Below are positions 11,565 through 20,478 of a DNA stretch of 64,000 nt, one piece after another (the first letter of the stretch is position 1; each line of letters starts with the position of its first letter). Where the stretch lies: positions 496,001-560,000 of the forward strand of contig NZ_WBJS01000001.1 in assembly GCF_009296265.1 (NCBI RefSeq). Direction: 5' to 3'. This DNA is from Thioclava sp. JE_KL1 (lineage in GTDB: Bacteria > Pseudomonadota > Alphaproteobacteria > Rhodobacterales > Rhodobacteraceae). A program made the translations under genes and the position numbers. The notes under the pieces were generated by a model, which worked only from the letters and a program-made list of their open reading frames with translations, was not told the origin of the DNA and did no database searches.

Positions 11565-12212
11565 TTACAGCAGCCCGCGACTTGCAGCGATGCTCGCAGC
11601 TTCTCTCAATGTCTTGGCTCCGAGGCGGTCCGCAGCGCCCCTGAGACGGGCCTTTACCCCGCCGACGGAGAGCTGCAATTCGTGGGCGACCTGCTTGTGC
11701 AGATAGCCCTTGGAATAGAGTTGAAGGGCCTGCATCTGCGCCTCTGTCGGCATCTCGGGCTCGGCTGCATGGATGCGCGACAGCACCGTCTCGATCTCTT
11801 CCATTTCGGAGACGTGCAGCTCCCGGTCAGCGCGCGCAAAGATCCCAAGGCTCCGCTTCGGCATCTCTTCCGTCCCATGGATCGACACGACACTTCCGAA
11901 TTCGAAGCCAAATTTCCGATAGTCACGCATGAAGTCCGTGCCGACGAAGCTGTCTATGTCCTTCCATCGCGCATAGCCCGAATTTTCCTGACACCAACGC
12001 AACAGCGGGTCGGCCAGCGCCAGTCCAGAAAAGGTATAATGATTGATCCAGTCAGCCGGAAACAGGTTCAACTCGGCCTCAGGCGCGAAGAAACCCGCCC
12101 GCAAAGCGATGTAGCAACCGGCTGGCGCGCGTTCGGCGAAAAGACTTTGAAAATCACTTAGCATCGTGTCGTTTCGATCTTCCATTCCCTCCGAGGGATT
12201 TATAGTCACCAA
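11565..12212 (-). CDS. LuxR-family transcriptional regulator with AHL-binding domain
   Basis: This 215-residue protein has an N-terminal autoinducer-binding domain (about 20-140) and a C-terminal LuxR-type helix-turn-helix (about 155-215). The residues that hold an acyl-homoserine lactone in TraR/LasR are recognisable: Trp and Tyr in DWINHYTFSG, the Asp-Pro of LADPLL, and the later Trp of RWKDI. The HTH (AHELQLSVGGVKARLRGAADRLGA) is readable but diverges from the most conserved LuxR helices. The start is uncertain: GTG at 12212, ATG at 12185 or ATG at 12164 are all possible. No luxI synthase is in the window, so this is a LuxR solo here. It diverges from the HTH-less homologue. Confidence 0.8.
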   Translation of the reverse strand: MVTINPSEGMEDRNDTMLSDFQSLFAERAPAGCYIALRAGFFAPEAELNLFPADWINHYTFSGLALADPLLRWCQENSGYARWKDIDSFVGTDFMRDYRKFGFEFGSVVSIHGTEEMPKRSLGIFARADRELHVSEMEEIETVLSRIHAAEPEMPTEAQMQALQLYSKGYLHKQVAHELQLSVGGVKARLRGAADRLGAKTLREAASIAASRGLL

Positions 12213-12293
12213 AGAGGAGAGCTCAATTAGGCCAAGCTAGTGCCGCGGCGTTTTGGTCAAGAATTTCTGTCAAGTTTATACAAGGATAGCTGC

Positions 12294-12764
12294 ATGATCG
12301 ACGTGCATGAAATGCGCCAGAGCTTGCAACGTCTGGGTGAAGTATCTGATTGGAAATTCGCCCTGGGGCTGCACATTCGCTTCGCCAATCCTACGCTGCT
12401 CTACCAGACATATCCACAAGAATGGATGAATTTCTACACCGCAAACGGCCTCGTATTCGTCGATCCGACGGTCAAGTGGGCGATGACCCATACAGGGATT
12501 TGTGATTGGTCCGAGCTCGCGGATCAAGACGAGAGCAATGTGTTCGGTCAGGCCGCCGAATTCGGACTGCGCTTCGGGAAGGCCATCGCGATCGGGGAGA
12601 GTTCCCGAAGCGCCGGTTTCTTCACGCATCCTTCGCGCAAGATCGAACAGGCCGAGGCCGAGGAAGCCCGAGCGCTCCTGGAAGAGCTTCACGAGATGAC
12701 GAAAGGTGTCGAGTCGTTGCCCGAGGGCGAGTTGGAGCGGCTCCGATCTGAGCTCCGTTTCTGA
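12294..12764 (+). CDS. Stand-alone autoinducer-binding-domain protein (LuxR-like, no HTH)
   Basis: The predicted protein has 156 residues and consists only of an AHL-binding domain. The ligand-pocket residues are kept: Trp and Tyr in EWMNFYTANG, Asp-Pro in FVDPTVKW, and Trp in CDWSEL. After residue 130 there is a Glu-rich helix (EQAEAEEARALLEELHEM) and then the stop; no LuxR helix-turn-helix follows before the hairpin at 12765. The ATG at 12294 follows AAGGA by 7 bases, which is why it is preferred over the longer in-frame opening at 12240. TrlR in Agrobacterium is a known HTH-less TraR relative that poisons TraR by heterodimerising; a similar role is inference. It could also simply sequester AHL. 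Confidence 0.72.
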   Translation: MIDVHEMRQSLQRLGEVSDWKFALGLHIRFANPTLLYQTYPQEWMNFYTANGLVFVDPTVKWAMTHTGICDWSELADQDESNVFGQAAEFGLRFGKAIAIGESSRSAGFFTHPSRKIEQAEAEEARALLEELHEMTKGVESLPEGELERLRSELRF

Positions 12765-12788
12765 GACGATCCGGAAAGCCGGATCGTC
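12765..12788. terminator. Hairpin between convergent genes
   Basis: GACGATCCGG pairs perfectly with CCGGATCGTC around an AAAG loop, a 10-bp stem starting right after the stop of the AHL-binding protein. There is no T-run on either side, so it is a hairpin terminator candidate that might act for both this gene and the convergent galactoside operon ending at 12849. Confidence 0.55.
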
Positions 12789-12848
12789 CCCGAGAAAGCG
12801 CAGCAAGCCCGTGCTGTGTTCGCCCGAGCTCCGCTGCACACATTGCGA

Positions 12849-13703
12849 TCAGCCGTTCAGGCGCACCGCGGGCTCGGGTCGCCCTGCAATCCCGGCGGGC
12901 GCGCAATAGACCCTGCCCTGCGCGGCATCCGGTGTCTCGATCCCTTCCTGAGCCGTGGTCACGAAAAGCGTCGTGAACTCCGGCCCGCCGAAAGCGGGAC
13001 AGGAACTGTGCCGTCCGCCCACCGCGATCGCCCGGTCGAAGCGCCCGTCCGGCAGGTAGCGCGCCACGCGCCCAGCCCCCCATTGCGCGCTCCAGAGTGC
13101 GCCCTCGGCATCGCTCTGCGCGCCGTCGGGGTTCAGACCCTCCGCGCTCAGGTCGACGAAGATGTCCGGCGCGCCCTCGGGCCAACCCTGCGCATCGAGC
13201 GCGACGGTCATGATCTTTCCGGTCGGGGTGTCGGCGAAATAGGCGCGTCGCCCATCGGGCGCGAAGCAGATCGAATTGGGGATGGTGATCTCGGGAAAGA
13301 GCCGCTCCACCGTGCCCTCGAAATAGCGGTAGATCGCACCCGCGCCCGTCTCCGCGTTCTTGCCCATCGTAGACGCCCAGAAGCCCCCCATCGGGTCAGC
13401 GCGGCCATCGTTGCAGCGGGTGTCGGTGCGGTCGGCCTCGATCGCGGCGAGCGGCTCATGCGCACCCGCGGAGATGTCGAAGCGGCGCAGCCCGGTCTCG
13501 GTCGAGATCACCAGCGTCTCGGCATCGACCCAGCCCGCAGCCGAAGCCATCTGCCCGATCTCCCATTCGCGCGACCCGGTTGCGTCGCGGCTGAGCATCC
13601 GACCCGCGAGGATGTCGAACCAGAACAGCTGGCCACGTTCGGGATGCCAGAACGGCCCCTCGCCAAGGAAACAGGCGCGGTCGTCGTAAATCTCGAAACT
13701 CAT
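12849..13703 (-). CDS. SMP-30/gluconolactonase-family sugar lactonase (probable galactonolactonase)
   Basis: This 284-residue beta-propeller hydrolase has the metal-site motifs of the SMP-30/regucalcin family: GEGPFWHPE near the N-terminus, [13 protein letters not shown] in the middle and [17 protein letters not shown] later. These enzymes use a divalent cation to open sugar lactones. It is the last gene of the minus galactoside operon and overlaps the aldolase gene by 4 bases. In this setting it would hydrolyse D-galactono-lactone, made by the dehydrogenase at 22373, into D-galactonate for DgoD. Arabino- or gluconolactone activity cannot be excluded. Confidence 0.83.
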   Translation of the reverse strand: MSFEIYDDRACFLGEGPFWHPERGQLFWFDILAGRMLSRDATGSREWEIGQMASAAGWVDAETLVISTETGLRRFDISAGAHEPLAAIEADRTDTRCNDGRADPMGGFWASTMGKNAETGAGAIYRYFEGTVERLFPEITIPNSICFAPDGRRAYFADTPTGKIMTVALDAQGWPEGAPDIFVDLSAEGLNPDGAQSDAEGALWSAQWGAGRVARYLPDGRFDRAIAVGGRHSSCPAFGGPEFTTLFVTTAQEGIETPDAAQGRVYCAPAGIAGRPEPAVRLNG

Positions 13704-14308
13704 GCCCCGCAGGCCTCGTCATAGCTGGCGACCAGCGCGCGGGCCTTCTCGGTCACGGTCTCCACGCTGTCGCCGGGTTTGTAGATCGACGAGCCGATGC
13801 CGTAGCCGGCCGCGCCCGCCTCGTGCCACTCGCGCATGTTCTCGGCCGAGACACCGCCCACTGCATAAAGCGGCACGTCGGGCGGCAGCACCGCGCGCAT
13901 CGCACGCAGCCCTTTGGGTCCGATCAGCTCGCCCGGGAACAGCTTGAGCCCATCCGCCCCTGCGGCGAGCGCCGCGAAGGCCTCGGTCGGGGTCATCACG
14001 CCGGGAAAGCTCTGCAGCCCGGCGGCTTTGGAAGCGGCGGTCACGTCGGTGTTGCAATTGGGCGAAACGATCAGCTTCGCACCGGTCGCGGCGACGGCGT
14101 CGACCTGATCCGTGGTCAGGACCGTCCCCGCCCCGATCAGCGCGTCGGAGCCGAAGCGCTCCACCATCGCGGCGATGCTGTCGAGTGGGTCGGGCGAGTT
14201 CAGCGGCACCTCGATCCGGGTCACGCCCGCGGCGATCAGCGCCTCGCAGACGGGAAGGGCTTCAGCGGGGGTGATCCCGCGCAAGATGGCGATGATGGGT
14301 CGGCTCAT
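13700..14308 (-). CDS. dgoA: 2-dehydro-3-deoxy-6-phosphogalactonate aldolase
   Basis: This 202-residue class I aldolase of the KDPG/KDPGal family forms a Schiff base through the Lys of [13 protein letters not shown]. The opening [15 protein letters not shown] and the [14 protein letters not shown] and SPNCNTDV segments match E. coli DgoA closely in pattern. It splits 2-dehydro-3-deoxy-6-phosphogalactonate into pyruvate and glyceraldehyde-3-phosphate. Here it is a single-domain aldolase; in some older annotations dgoA was drawn fused to dgoD, which is not the case in this window. It overlaps both neighbours by 4 bases, lying between the kinase and the lactonase. Confidence 0.92.
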   Translation of the reverse strand: MSRPIIAILRGITPAEALPVCEALIAAGVTRIEVPLNSPDPLDSIAAMVERFGSDALIGAGTVLTTDQVDAVAATGAKLIVSPNCNTDVTAASKAAGLQSFPGVMTPTEAFAALAAGADGLKLFPGELIGPKGLRAMRAVLPPDVPLYAVGGVSAENMREWHEAGAAGYGIGSSIYKPGDSVETVTEKARALVASYDEACGA

Positions 14309-15195
14309 GTGTCAGCTCCGATGGTCTGGCGCGCGGCATAGAGCCCCGCGAGGGTCACGTCTTCGGCGTCATGGCTGGCAGCTTGGATGCCGCAACCGGC
14401 CAGCGCCCGGGTATAAAGCGGGCTGAGAACGGGGCTTCCGATCAGCGCAATGGGTTGGCCCTGCCAGAGATCGCGCGCGGCGGCCAGCTCCCAGCCGATC
14501 AGCAGCCCGGAGAGGCGGCACGCGGCGGTTTCGGGCGATTGCGCGCCCAGAAGCGCCCCGGCGCGCAGCGCGAACAGCGCGCCATAGGCTGCCGCCGGAT
14601 CGGCCAGCGCCTCCGCCACCGCAGCGTCGAAAGCTGCCATGTCCTGACAGCCTTCCCCGATCGTGTGGCGCAGCACCGAGCGATGCGCGAGCAGGTCGTA
14701 AATCTCGCCAGTCATGCAACTGCGGAACCGCTCGATCCGGCCCGCGCGCAGGGCCACCCATTTCGTATGGGTGCCCGGCAGGCAGATCGTGCCCTCGAAG
14801 CCGGGATTGCGCAGCAGGAAGCCCGCGATCTGGGTCTCCTCGCCGCGCATCACGTCGGGCGGGCTGTCCTGACGCAGGCCGCAGGCGATATAGACCGGGC
14901 GCGCCGCGTGATCCGGCACCCGCACGAGGCGCGGTTGGGCGGCGCAGGGCACCGGCGCATAGGGCGCCTCGGCCCAGCCCTGACGCGAACCGACCATACC
15001 GCAGGTCACGACCGGGGCCGCGCCCCAGCCCGCAACGGCCTCTTCCAGCACCGGGCCGAACTCGGCGGGGGTGAGCTTGCCCATCCCCTGCTCGGAACTC
15101 CGTCGGTCAAGCACCTCGCGCCCGCGCATCGCCCAGACGCGCAGATGTGTCGTGCCCCAATCGGCGGCGATCCAGTCGGGAGCCGCGTCACTCAT
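14305..15195 (-). CDS. dgoK: 2-dehydro-3-deoxygalactonokinase
   Basis: This 296-residue sugar-acid kinase shows the DgoK opening [13 protein letters not shown] (phosphate 1 motif with Asp-Trp-Gly-Thr-Thr) and the [17 protein letters not shown] segment conserved in the family. It phosphorylates 2-dehydro-3-deoxygalactonate with ATP at C6, feeding the aldolase immediately downstream. It overlaps alpha-galactosidase upstream and dgoA downstream by 4 bases each, so kinase and aldolase are made together, which helps avoid build-up of the phosphorylated intermediate. Length is normal for the family. Confidence 0.92.
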   Translation of the reverse strand: MSDAAPDWIAADWGTTHLRVWAMRGREVLDRRSSEQGMGKLTPAEFGPVLEEAVAGWGAAPVVTCGMVGSRQGWAEAPYAPVPCAAQPRLVRVPDHAARPVYIACGLRQDSPPDVMRGEETQIAGFLLRNPGFEGTICLPGTHTKWVALRAGRIERFRSCMTGEIYDLLAHRSVLRHTIGEGCQDMAAFDAAVAEALADPAAAYGALFALRAGALLGAQSPETAACRLSGLLIGWELAAARDLWQGQPIALIGSPVLSPLYTRALAGCGIQAASHDAEDVTLAGLYAARQTIGADT

Positions 15196-17264
15196 AGTCT
15201 TTCTCCTTCAATCACGTGAATGCGCTCGGGGAAGGTCCAAGGCAAAGTGATCCCCTGTCCCATCAACGCTTGCCCGCTGAGCGTAATCGGTCCGGTCTTG
15301 AGCGCAGGCGTCCCACGCGACAACCGGGGCAGATCTTCCGCGGTGATCAGCCGCAACCGGTAGCGCGCCGCGGGATCGAGCCCCGTCAGCCGCAAGGGGC
15401 GCGGCAGGATCTGCGCAGACGTTGCCGCCTGACCCGCGAAGACCACGAAGCGGCTGCCATCCTCGGCCAGTTGCAACTCGGCGATCACAGCCGGGTCGGC
15501 GCTGTCGAGCCGCAGGATATCCGCGCGCATCCGCCAGTCGCGGTTGTCCTTCCACCAGCGGGTGACGGAGGTCAGAACCTCGACCTCTTCCTCGGTCAAC
15601 TCGCGTGGATCCATCTCGACGCCCATATGGCGTTGCGCCGCGACCCATGCCCGGGTGCGAATGTCGATCACCCGGCCCGAGGTGTGGCACTGGCGCGGAC
15701 CGACATGGGAGCCGGTGACGCAGCTCGGCAAAAACAGCGCCGCGTCATGCTGGATGCGCAGGCGTTCGAGAGCGTCGTTGCTGTCCGAGAGCCAGACCCG
15801 GCCCGTGCGCTCGAGAATACCGAAATCGATCCGCCCACCGCCTGAGGCACAGCTTTCGAACTCCACGCCCGGATGGGCCGCGCGGAGCCGGTCGAGCAGA
15901 TCGTAAAGGCCCCGCGCCTGCGCGGCGTCGGGATACGGCAGCACACGGTTATGGTCCCATTTGACGTAAGAGATCGCATAGGCCGAGAGCACCGCGTCGA
16001 TCGCCGCGAAGAGGTGATCGCGCACCGCCGGGTTCGCCATGTCGAGCACACGCTGCTGGCGGCCTTCGATCTGATCCTCCGGGCCCAGCAGCCAGTCGGG
16101 ATGCGCGCGCGCCAGATCGCTGTCGCGATTGACCATCTCGGGCTCGAACCAGAGGCCGAATTCCATCCCGAGGCTTTGCACATGATCGACCAGCGGCGTC
16201 AGCCCGTCGGGATATTTGCGCGGATCGACCGTCCAGTCGCCCAGCGAGGTGGTGTCGTCATCGCGCTTGCCGAACCAGCCGTCGTCGAGCACGAAACGCT
16301 CCGCGCCAAGTGCTGCGGCGCGCTCTGCGATGGCTTTCAATTTGACCAGATCGTGGTCAAAATAGACCGCTTCCCAGCAGTTGTAATGCACCGGGCGCGC
16401 CTTGGCCCAAGGGGCGCGTTTGCGCAGATGGCGCTGGAAGGCGACCGCGCAACCATTCGAGCCGGCCGCCGAGAAGGCCGCATAGAGCGTCGCGGTCTCA
16501 AACCGCGTCGCCGGTTCGGCCTCGGAGCCGCTCGCATGACCGAACTGGATTTGCCTGCACCCGTCAGGCAGTTCCTCGGCGACCATCCGGTGCCCGCCCG
16601 ACCAGCCGTAGTGGAAGGCGCGGGTTTCGCCTTGCGTCTTGGTCGCCCCGCGCGACGGCAGGATCAGGCCGGGGAAATGCTCGTGCCCGGTGCGGCCTGT
16701 ATGATTGTCGCGCACGCGCTGACCGGGGCGCCACGGCGTCGGCTCGATCTGGAATTCACCGATCCAGCGACCGGAGAACTCATGCATCTCGTCGGCCAGT
16801 TGCGGGCCGGGGAAAACCGGGGCGGCGAGCCAATGGAGTGTGATCGGCGTGGCGCTCTCCAGCTCAGCGCGCGCCGCGATCAGTCCAGTGTCGGCGTCGA
16901 GCGCGAAGCTGGCCCTGTAGCTCACACCCGACGCCGCATCGCGATAGACCAGCGTAAGCCGATCCTCGCGAAGCTCTTCCGACGCGAAGCGGAAGGCCGG
17001 CCGCAGCGGCCGCCCTGCCCCGTCGCGCGCGATCAGACCCGGCTCGCCCGGGAAGCTCTGGCTCGCCTCGGGGCAGATCGAGACCTCGGGCGCGCGGTCG
17101 AGCATCCCGCCGGTAACATCCGGCACGCTCGCCGCGGCCAAGCCCGCGAGGTCTTCCCCCTCGGGCAGCGCCGCGCCCCAATAGACGATCTCGGGAAGCC
17201 GGTCGTCGTGACCCGCCAGAACGAAGCTCTGGCGGGCGTCTTGCAAATGCCATGTGCGGATCAT
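15192..17264 (-). CDS. Alpha-galactosidase, GH36
   Basis: This 690-residue enzyme hydrolyses terminal alpha-galactosyl residues, as in melibiose or raffinose. The GH36 catalytic pair is visible: the nucleophile Asp437 in YVKWDHNR, and the acid/base Asp in WLSDSNDA near residue 494. The N-terminal beta-sandwich (about 1-300) precedes the barrel, where RFVLDDGWFGKRDDDTTSLG marks the substrate-binding region. There is no signal peptide, so it acts in the cytoplasm on imported galactosides. The ATG at 17264 overlaps the permease stop by 4 bases; an open frame continues upstream inside the permease but is its shadow. Confidence 0.92.
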   Translation of the reverse strand: MIRTWHLQDARQSFVLAGHDDRLPEIVYWGAALPEGEDLAGLAAASVPDVTGGMLDRAPEVSICPEASQSFPGEPGLIARDGAGRPLRPAFRFASEELREDRLTLVYRDAASGVSYRASFALDADTGLIAARAELESATPITLHWLAAPVFPGPQLADEMHEFSGRWIGEFQIEPTPWRPGQRVRDNHTGRTGHEHFPGLILPSRGATKTQGETRAFHYGWSGGHRMVAEELPDGCRQIQFGHASGSEAEPATRFETATLYAAFSAAGSNGCAVAFQRHLRKRAPWAKARPVHYNCWEAVYFDHDLVKLKAIAERAAALGAERFVLDDGWFGKRDDDTTSLGDWTVDPRKYPDGLTPLVDHVQSLGMEFGLWFEPEMVNRDSDLARAHPDWLLGPEDQIEGRQQRVLDMANPAVRDHLFAAIDAVLSAYAISYVKWDHNRVLPYPDAAQARGLYDLLDRLRAAHPGVEFESCASGGGRIDFGILERTGRVWLSDSNDALERLRIQHDAALFLPSCVTGSHVGPRQCHTSGRVIDIRTRAWVAAQRHMGVEMDPRELTEEEVEVLTSVTRWWKDNRDWRMRADILRLDSADPAVIAELQLAEDGSRFVVFAGQAATSAQILPRPLRLTGLDPAARYRLRLITAEDLPRLSRGTPALKTGPITLSGQALMGQGITLPWTFPERIHVIEGERL

Positions 17265-18106
17265 TTCACCGCCCCGAGCGTCAGCCCTGCGATGAAGTGT
17301 TTCTGCATCAGGAAGAACATCGCCACCGGCGGCAGCGCGGCAAGGATCGAGCCTGCCGAGACCAGTTGCCACGCCGCGACCCATTGGCCGTTGAGCGATT
17401 GCAACCCGGCGGTGATCGGCTGGGTATCCGCCCCCGTGGTCAGCACCGTCGCCCAGAAATAGTCGTTCCAGATGAAGGTGAAGATCAGCACCGACAGCGC
17501 CGCGATCGCGGGCCGCACCAGAGGCAGCACGATATGCCAGAAGATCTGCCATTCGCCGACACCTTCGACGCGGGCGGCCTCGATCAGCTCTTTCGGCAGC
17601 GCCTTGATGAAGTTGCGCATGAAGAGCGTGCAGAAGCCGGTCTGGAAGGCGACATGGAACAGCGCGAGCCCCGTGATCGTGTCATAGAGCCCCATCTTCA
17701 CCGTCAGCTCGCGCACCGGCACCATCAGAATCTGGAAGGGCACGAAGTTCCCCGCCACGAAGATGAAGAATATCAGCAGGTTGCCCTTGAACTTATAAAC
17801 GGCGAGCGCAAAGCCCGTCAGGCAGGACAGTGCGACCGCCCCGATCACCGTCGGGATCGTCACCTTGAATGAGTTCAGCATGTAGCTCGCGAAAGGCGAG
17901 TTCTTGAACACGTCGAGATAGTTCGAAAACGCCAGATAGGACGGTATGCCGAAGTAGTTGCCCTGCGCGAGATCGCTGGAGGGCCGGATCGACGTGACGG
18001 CAACGCCCAGAAGCGGCAGCAGCCAGACCACCAGCATCACCGGAAGGGCTATCTGATAGGTCAGCCGTGCGGCGGGGCTCATGGATTGAATGGGTTTGGG
18101 AAACAT
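17261..18106 (-). CDS. ABC oligosaccharide permease, MalG type
   Basis: This 281-residue inner-membrane permease has six predicted helices. An N-terminal anchor is followed by a short periplasmic loop (SDLAQGNYFGIPSY), and the EAA loop lies near KALPKELIEAARVEGVGEWQIF. The tail LTLGAVK is family-typical. It starts 1 base after the preceding permease gene and overlaps alpha-galactosidase by 4 bases. With the MalF-type partner and the binding protein at 19116 it forms the galactoside importer of this island; the ATPase is most likely the one at 21315 in the divergent operon, because this operon lacks its own. Confidence 0.88.
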   Translation of the reverse strand: MFPKPIQSMSPAARLTYQIALPVMLVVWLLPLLGVAVTSIRPSSDLAQGNYFGIPSYLAFSNYLDVFKNSPFASYMLNSFKVTIPTVIGAVALSCLTGFALAVYKFKGNLLIFFIFVAGNFVPFQILMVPVRELTVKMGLYDTITGLALFHVAFQTGFCTLFMRNFIKALPKELIEAARVEGVGEWQIFWHIVLPLVRPAIAALSVLIFTFIWNDYFWATVLTTGADTQPITAGLQSLNGQWVAAWQLVSAGSILAALPPVAMFFLMQKHFIAGLTLGAVK

Positions 18107-18107
18107 C

Positions 18108-19043
18108 TCACAGGCCCCTTTCGTCGCGCCACATCTTCCAGATGAAGCCCGAAATGAAGATCATCATGATCGCGAACAGCACCACCGCGATCGCCGCGCC
18201 GTAGCCCATGCGATAGCCGTATTCCGACAGCGCCTGCTCATACATGTAGTAGGACAGCACCCGCGAGGAACCGAAGGGCCCGCCATCGGTCATGATCGAG
18301 ACGAGATCGAAGCTGCGCAGCGCCCCGATTACGGTGACGACGACCGCGATGAAGGTGGCCGGGCGCAATTGCGGCAGCACCACATACCAAAGCATCTTGA
18401 TGCCCTTCGCCCCGTCAAGACGCGCCGCTTCGATCTGATCGGGCGCGACCGCATTCAGACCGGTCAGATAGAGGATCATGCAATAGGCGATCTGCGGCCA
18501 CAGCCCCGCCGCGATGATCCCGTAGGTCACCGTGTTGGGATTGGCGAGGATCGCGATCCCGGTCCCGTCGAGCCATTTCGTCAGCTCGAAGAACAGCCCG
18601 AAGCCCGGGGCGTAGAACCACGAGAAGATCAGGCCGACCACGACCTGAGAGATCACGAAGGGGAAGAAGAACAGCGATTTGTAGATCCGGATGCCGCGCA
18701 CGGTCTGGTTCAGGAAAAGCGCGATGAACAGCCCGAACGGGATTGCCAGCATATAGAGCACCAGCCAGATCAGGTTGTTCTTGAGGCTGGTGTAGAAAGC
18801 GTCGTCATCGAGCAGCTCGAGATAGTTCGACAGCCCGACCCACGTCTTCGCGCTCAGCCCGTCCCATTGGAAGAACGAGATCCACATCGACTCGCCGATC
18901 GGGATCAGCACGTAGATCAGGAACATCAGCACGCCGGGGGCGAGAAACAGCCAGGGCGCAAGTTTTCGGTTCAACCGGCGGCGGCGCGGTGCGGGCATGC
19001 CGGTCTCCGCCCGCGGCTCGGACATAGCGGGTGAGACGGTCAT
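18108..19043 (-). CDS. ABC oligosaccharide permease, MalF type
   Basis: This 311-residue permease begins with a basic cytoplasmic stretch (PRRRRLNRK) and a first helix containing PWLFLAPGVLMFLIY. The MalF-type coupling loop is near LNAVAPDQIEAARLDGAKG. The ATG at 19043 has GAGGAG upstream at good spacing; the longer frame start at 19085 has none. It sits 72 bases after the binding-protein gene and directly before the MalG-type partner. Substrate is presumed to be an alpha- and/or beta-galactoside from the enzymes in the same island. Confidence 0.88.
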   Translation of the reverse strand: MTVSPAMSEPRAETGMPAPRRRRLNRKLAPWLFLAPGVLMFLIYVLIPIGESMWISFFQWDGLSAKTWVGLSNYLELLDDDAFYTSLKNNLIWLVLYMLAIPFGLFIALFLNQTVRGIRIYKSLFFFPFVISQVVVGLIFSWFYAPGFGLFFELTKWLDGTGIAILANPNTVTYGIIAAGLWPQIAYCMILYLTGLNAVAPDQIEAARLDGAKGIKMLWYVVLPQLRPATFIAVVVTVIGALRSFDLVSIMTDGGPFGSSRVLSYYMYEQALSEYGYRMGYGAAIAVVLFAIMMIFISGFIWKMWRDERGL

Positions 19044-19115
19044 CGTCGCACTCCTCGGATCTGGAAAAACAGGAAGGGGCGGCACCCTGCAACAGGCACC
19101 GCCCCTCGGGGAGGA

Positions 19116-20351
19116 TCAGTTCTTGTAGACGCGCTGACGCACCTTCTCGAGCCGCTCGAGGATCGCGTCGAGATGGTCCGGATAGGCCATGAATTCCTGG
19201 AAGCCTTCCATGCCCGCCTTCGCCATCTGCGCAGGCGCGTCACGGTCGAAGAACTGCGCGATGCCGCCATCGGCCGTGGACAGGATCTTGAAGCCCGCCT
19301 GCAGATAGGGATCGTCGCCCACCGAAGAGTTCTTGTTGATCGGCAGCTGACCGAGTTCTTCGTTCATCTTGGTCTGCACATCGGCCTTCGCGACATAGGC
19401 GAGGAACTTCTTGGCGTCCGCCTTGTTCTTGGCGCCTGCCGGGATGTGGATCGTATCGGTCGGCGCTTCTTCGGCGCGCGGGATATCCGGGTTGATCGTC
19501 GGGAAGTCCATGAAGCCCAGCGTGTCATTGGTCATCCCGCCATCCTTGAAGGTGGCGACGGCGAAGTTGCCCATGACGTAATTCGCGGCCTTGCCCTGCA
19601 CGATGTTCGACACCGCATCCTGCCAGTCGATCGCGGCGACGTTCTTCGTGGTGTAGGGCAGAACCTTCTTCCACTCCGCGAAAACGGCCTTCACCCGGTC
19701 ATCGGTCCACGGAATCTCGCCGCTGGTGAGCTTCATGTGGAAATCGTAGCCGTTGGTGCGCAGGTCGAGATAGTCGAAAATCCCTGCCGCCGGCCACAGC
19801 GCCTTGGTGCCGGTGGTCAGGCAGTCGACGCCCATTTCCTGGAACTTCTTGCAGTTCGAGATGAACTCGTCCCAGGTCTTGGGCATCTCCACCCCGGCTT
19901 TCTTGTACACGTCTTTGTTATAGTAGATGCCCCACTGGTAGTAGGTATAGGGCACGCCCCATTGCTTGCCGTCGATGGTCATCGACTTGAGCGCGGAGCC
20001 GAGGCTGTCCTTGAGCGCGTTCTCCTCCCAGACATCGGACACATCGGTGAATTGCCCGGCATTGACGAAGGGCGCCATGCGGTTGCCCGCATACCAGTTC
20101 GCCAGATCGGGGCTGTCGGCGGTCAGGAAGTTGCGGATCGCGGTCTTGTAGCCCTCGTGATCGAAGGTGTTCACCTCGACTTTCACATCCGGGTTTTCGG
20201 CCTCGAAGCCTTTCACGAGCTGTTCGAACGCGGCTTTCGGGGCCGGATCGGACGCGTCGGTGAAGAGCTTGAGCACGCGCTGCTCGGCCATCGCCGGAAT
20301 GGCGATCGAGCCCATCAGCGCCACGAGCGCGGTGGTTTTCAGGATATTCAT
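19116..20351 (-). CDS. Oligosaccharide-binding protein of the galactoside ABC importer
   Basis: This 411-residue extracellular solute-binding protein (family 1) opens with a Sec signal peptide (MNILKTTALVALMGSIAIPAMA, cleavage after AMA) and no lipobox. The mature protein starts EQRVLKLFTDAS and has aromatic residues typical of sugar clefts (PYTYYQWGIYYNKDVY). The ATG at 20351 follows GGGAGGAG. It is the first gene of the minus galactoside operon and lies opposite the IclR gene, sharing a 127-base control region with the palindromes at 20396-20432. Confidence 0.88.
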   Translation of the reverse strand: MNILKTTALVALMGSIAIPAMAEQRVLKLFTDASDPAPKAAFEQLVKGFEAENPDVKVEVNTFDHEGYKTAIRNFLTADSPDLANWYAGNRMAPFVNAGQFTDVSDVWEENALKDSLGSALKSMTIDGKQWGVPYTYYQWGIYYNKDVYKKAGVEMPKTWDEFISNCKKFQEMGVDCLTTGTKALWPAAGIFDYLDLRTNGYDFHMKLTSGEIPWTDDRVKAVFAEWKKVLPYTTKNVAAIDWQDAVSNIVQGKAANYVMGNFAVATFKDGGMTNDTLGFMDFPTINPDIPRAEEAPTDTIHIPAGAKNKADAKKFLAYVAKADVQTKMNEELGQLPINKNSSVGDDPYLQAGFKILSTADGGIAQFFDRDAPAQMAKAGMEGFQEFMAYPDHLDAILERLEKVRQRVYKN

Positions 20352-20395
20352 TCGGTTCTCCTCCCGTTTCAGTAGCCCACGGATCAATGATTTTA

Positions 20396-20432
20396 GTTCC
20401 AAATATTGAAACCGTGTTTTACATATTGAAAT
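20396..20432. promoter_or_regulatory. Candidate IclR-family operator, two sites 20 bp apart
   Basis: GTTCCAAATATTGAAAC (20396-20412) is an inverted repeat with arms GTTCCAA and TTGAAAC, one mismatch, and a 3-base centre ATA. A weaker copy (GTTTTAC-ATA-TTGAAAT, 20416-20432) follows exactly 20 bases later, so both face the same side of the helix. The pair lies in the gap between the galactoside binding protein and the IclR gene and probably controls both directions. Confidence 0.55.
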
Positions 20433-20478
20433 GCTGCCGCGAATCTCTCATCCTGTCAACAGCCCTGAGGAGGAGCCC

